Source: Mesorhizobium sp. B2-1-1
Lineage (GTDB): Bacteria; Pseudomonadota; Alphaproteobacteria; Rhizobiales; Rhizobiaceae
Direction: 5' to 3'
Length of the DNA stretch: 64,000 nt
Assembly: GCF_006442975.2 (NCBI RefSeq)
Contig: NZ_CP083954.1
Location: 2,983,501-3,047,500, forward strand
Position numbers and translations under genes: made by a program. Under the pieces are notes generated by a model. That model searched no databases. It was not told where the DNA came from and saw nothing but the letters and a program-made list of their open reading frames with translations. Position 1 is the stretch's first letter. Every line of letters begins with the position of its first letter. Below, in pieces: positions 62,138 to 64,000 of this stretch.

Positions 62138-62171
62138 TTCGCTATAATAGACGAATGGATGATATAGCGAA
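62138..62171. promoter_or_regulatory. Leaderless promoter and likely operator of the XRE-cupin gene
   Basis: A perfect TATAAT (62143-62148) ends six bases before the ATG at 62155, too close for a leader. Inverted arms TTCGCTATA (62138-62146) and TATAGCGAA (62163-62171) lie on either side of the start, 16 bases apart, with the left arm overlapping the -10 box. This is a good candidate for autoregulation of an apparently leaderless transcript. Confidence 0.6.
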
Positions 62172-62718
62172 CGACATCTCCTCGACAATCGGCAGGCGGA
62201 TACACGCCGAGAGGACGATACGGGACTGGTCCCTGGCCGAACTCGCCGAGCGCTCCGGCGTCTCCAAAGCCATGCTGAGCACGATCGAGCGTGGCATGAC
62301 CAGCCCGACGGCAGCGCTCCTGGTGCGGATCGCCGCCGCCTTCGGCATGACGCTGTCGACCCTTATCGCACGCGCGGAATTGCAGGGTGGCGGCTTGCTG
62401 CGGGCGAGCGACCAGCCCGTCTGGCGCGATCCCGATACCGGCTATGTCAGGCGGCATCTTTCGCCGGCCGGCGACATGCCGCTCGAACTGATCAGGGTTC
62501 ATCTGCCGGCGGGCGCCAAGGTCAGTTTGCCCGCGGCGTCCTACGCCTTCATCAAACAGCAGATATGGCTGATCTCCGGACGGCTGGAATTCATCGAGGG
62601 CGATCTGGTGCACAGGCTCGAGCCCGGCGACTGTCTGGCGCTCGGCGCGCCGTCGGACTGCACCTTCCATGCGCTCGAGGCGGGCGCCGACTATCTCGTC
62701 GCGCTGGTCAGGGCCTGA
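62155..62718 (+). CDS. XRE family regulator with cupin domain
   Basis: This 187-residue regulator has an N-terminal helix-turn-helix (IRDWSLAELAERSGVSKAML then STIERGMTSPTAALLVRIAA, residues about 22-62) and a C-terminal cupin domain (residues about 105-187). Such two-domain regulators sense small metabolites, for example SutR or PuuR types. The ATG sits seven bases after TATAAT and has no ribosome site, suggesting a leaderless mRNA. The next gene starts five bases after the stop. Confidence 0.92.
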   Translation: MDDIANDISSTIGRRIHAERTIRDWSLAELAERSGVSKAMLSTIERGMTSPTAALLVRIAAAFGMTLSTLIARAELQGGGLLRASDQPVWRDPDTGYVRRHLSPAGDMPLELIRVHLPAGAKVSLPAASYAFIKQQIWLISGRLEFIEGDLVHRLEPGDCLALGAPSDCTFHALEAGADYLVALVRA

Positions 62719-62722
62719 CATC

Positions 62723-63031
62723 ATGCCGAGACGTCCAAAGCGCTCCCACAATGGGGGACCGCCGCTCGACGACTACAAGGGGCCGCCATGGGGCAAGGGC
62801 GATCCTTATATTTTCCTGGCCTGGCAGGCCGCGCATGCCAAGGCGTTGAAAGCACCGAGCCGCGACGTCATGCTGATGCGCGTGGACAAGGCGGAACGGC
62901 TGGGACTTACCTATGAGGAATACACGCTCGAACTCCTCGAACGCGGACGCCACCTTCAGGAAGAGGACACCGAACGCATCGCCGCGATCAAGGCGGCGCG
63001 CAAGGGAAAGCGATTCAGCGCTTTCGATTGA
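62723..63031 (+). CDS. Conserved hypothetical protein
   Basis: This 102-residue protein starts PRRPKRSHNGGPPLDDYKGP and has a helical basic C-terminus (ERIAAIKAARKGKRFSAFD). I do not recognise its function; short rhizobial proteins with the N-terminal NGGPPL motif are common. It follows the XRE-cupin gene by only four bases and is probably in the same transcript. Confidence 0.75.
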   Translation: MPRRPKRSHNGGPPLDDYKGPPWGKGDPYIFLAWQAAHAKALKAPSRDVMLMRVDKAERLGLTYEEYTLELLERGRHLQEEDTERIAAIKAARKGKRFSAFD

Positions 63032-63080
63032 CGCCAGTTCGACCGTATCGATCCTTCCATCTCAGCCAAGCAGAACGAGC

Positions 63081-63602
63081 ATGCATTCCATCGAGATCAG
63101 AATGTTGACGCAGGACGCGCGGACACAGGCGTTGCTTGGCGATCTTCTGGTCGAAACGGTTGCCGCGGGCGGGTCGGTGAGCTTCATGCATCCGCTGGCG
63201 CCGGAAACCGCCCGCAGGTTCTGGGACACGTCGCTGACGGCGGCCGCAAGAGGTGAGCGGGTGGTGCTTGGCGCGTGGGAGGCAGACACGCTGGTCGGCA
63301 CGGTCACGCTGCTGCTCGACTGTCCGCCCAACCAGCCGCACCCGGCCGAGATCGCCAAGCTGATGACGCGCCTCGATCGTCGAGGCAAAGGCGTGGCGAC
63401 CCGCCTGATGCAAGCGGCCGAGGCCCTTGCGGTGGAGAGGGGCCGCACGCTTCTGGTTCTGGATACGGCGACCGAAGAGGGGGCGTCCGGGCTCTATGAG
63501 AGGCTGGGCTTCACGCTGACCGGGGAAATACCGGACTATGCATTGAAGCCCCATGGCGGGCTGACCGGCACGCTCATCTACTGGAAGCGCATCGGCCGGT
63601 GA
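63081..63602 (+). CDS. GNAT family N-acetyltransferase
   Basis: This 173-residue acetyltransferase has the acetyl-CoA binding motif A region AKLMTRLDRRGKGVATRLMQ near residue 93 (R/Q-x-x-G-x-G/A) and YERLGFTLTGEIPDY near residue 139. The acceptor is unknown. The ATG at 63081 gives a normal GNAT length; the frame is open further upstream. It converges on the LysR gene with a three-base gap. Confidence 0.9.
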   Translation: MHSIEIRMLTQDARTQALLGDLLVETVAAGGSVSFMHPLAPETARRFWDTSLTAAARGERVVLGAWEADTLVGTVTLLLDCPPNQPHPAEIAKLMTRLDRRGKGVATRLMQAAEALAVERGRTLLVLDTATEEGASGLYERLGFTLTGEIPDYALKPHGGLTGTLIYWKRIGR

Positions 63603-63605
63603 ACG

Positions 63606-64000
63606 TCATGTCGGAGATGGCTCGCCGAGGCGCGACAGCAGCCATTGGCGGAAATCCTGCTCGGCACCGGTCAGTCGCGCGATCGGTGCCTTGGTCAGAA
63701 AATGCCCCGATGTGCTCGGGAGCTCGAAATCGGAAAGCCTGGCCAGGGCCTTGCTTTCGAGTGCCGCGTCAATCAGCGGCCGCGAGCCCAGAAGCACGCC
63801 CGCGCCGGCTCGCGCAGCCTCCATCGCAGCCACGAAGCTGTCGAAGCGATGCGAGCGCCTGGGGTGACCGGCCAATCCCGCCGCGGCGAACCATTCCGCC
63901 CACATCTCGCGCGCACCAGCGACCAGGAGCAGCGGCAGGGATATCCAGTCGGCGGCACCGGCCAAGGCCGGGGCGGCCACCGGCACAAGCCGCTCGGCGG
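63606..64000 (-). CDS. LysR family regulator, C-terminal part (runs off the window)
   Basis: This frame is open to the window end and codes for the C-terminal half of a LysR substrate-binding domain of the GcvA type (PVAAPALAGAADWISLPLLL, RFDSFVAAMEAARAGAGVLL, and a LTKAPIARLTGAEQDFRQWL end). An apparent start at 63986 is a valine GTG inside the domain, not the real start. The helix-turn-helix lies outside the window. Confidence 0.85.
   Translation of the reverse strand, partial: AERLVPVAAPALAGAADWISLPLLLVAGAREMWAEWFAAAGLAGHPRRSHRFDSFVAAMEAARAGAGVLLGSRPLIDAALESKALARLSDFELPSTSGHFLTKAPIARLTGAEQDFRQWLLSRLGEPSPT

Overview
The window looks like a chromosomal segment of a Mesorhizobium-type alphaproteobacterium (Phyllobacteriaceae, Rhizobiales). 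The support is high GC with strong codon bias, many families typical of rhizobia (DUF982, DUF4169, DUF2853, CreA, the alphaproteobacterial form of SspB), a circularly permuted two-piece tmRNA gene with tag ANDNYAEARLAA, a GGAAC-N16-CGTT general-stress promoter, and interspersed palindromic elements of the kind seen in rhizobial genomes. This is inferred from the sequence alone; no database was searched. I see no phage, insertion sequence, plasmid origin, rRNA, tRNA or CRISPR array.

Layout. 0-8.6 kb: azlCD, then a minus-strand run SCO1-prmA-pepP, creA, a hexapeptide acetyltransferase, an iron-permease-like protein, an SDR and a TMEM175-like channel. 8.7-14 kb: secreted SH3 protein, an MFS transporter behind an EcfG-type promoter, a MATE exporter and a phytase-like esterase. 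14-18.5 kb: a catabolic pair, a dimethylglycine-dehydrogenase-like flavoprotein plus a non-pyrrolysine MttB-family methyltransferase, followed by an encapsulated-ferritin-like protein with no encapsulin in view. 18.6-21.3 kb: a UvrD/PcrA helicase with a palindromic repeat inserted in frame. 21.5-30.3 kb: PQQ glucose dehydrogenase, dienelactone hydrolase, an EamA exporter divergent from an Lrp regulator, a thioesterase and a GlcD-like flavoprotein. 30.3-42.9 kb: DyP peroxidase, a 1280-residue AsmA protein, an ECF sigma factor with its partner, MarR/CLC and TetR/Bcr-type MFS regulator-transporter pairs with visible operators, and an sspB-DUF4169-RHH operon.

43.5-43.9 kb holds ssrA (minus strand). 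44-58 kb holds thyA, modABC with a ModE-like regulator, a lone cobF, a DUF4424 protein, then folA-hflK-hflC-DUF2065-degP (folate synthesis plus envelope proteolysis), a PIN/RHH toxin-antitoxin pair with a perfect palindrome in its promoter, a frameshifted GNAT gene, and serB divergent from miaA. 59-64 kb: a diguanylate cyclase, a HerA-like ATPase, an apparently leaderless XRE-cupin regulator with an inverted repeat across its start, a GNAT enzyme, and the C-terminal part of a LysR regulator running off the window.

The signals I find most worth pursuing are: TAGGGCAG octamer repeats that begin exactly at the stop codons of three separate genes; the palindromic element translated inside the helicase; the EcfG promoter and the operator palindromes; and the orphan encapsulated-ferritin and MttB-type genes. 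I did not find a clearly new multi-gene system; most genes are ordinary for the lineage.
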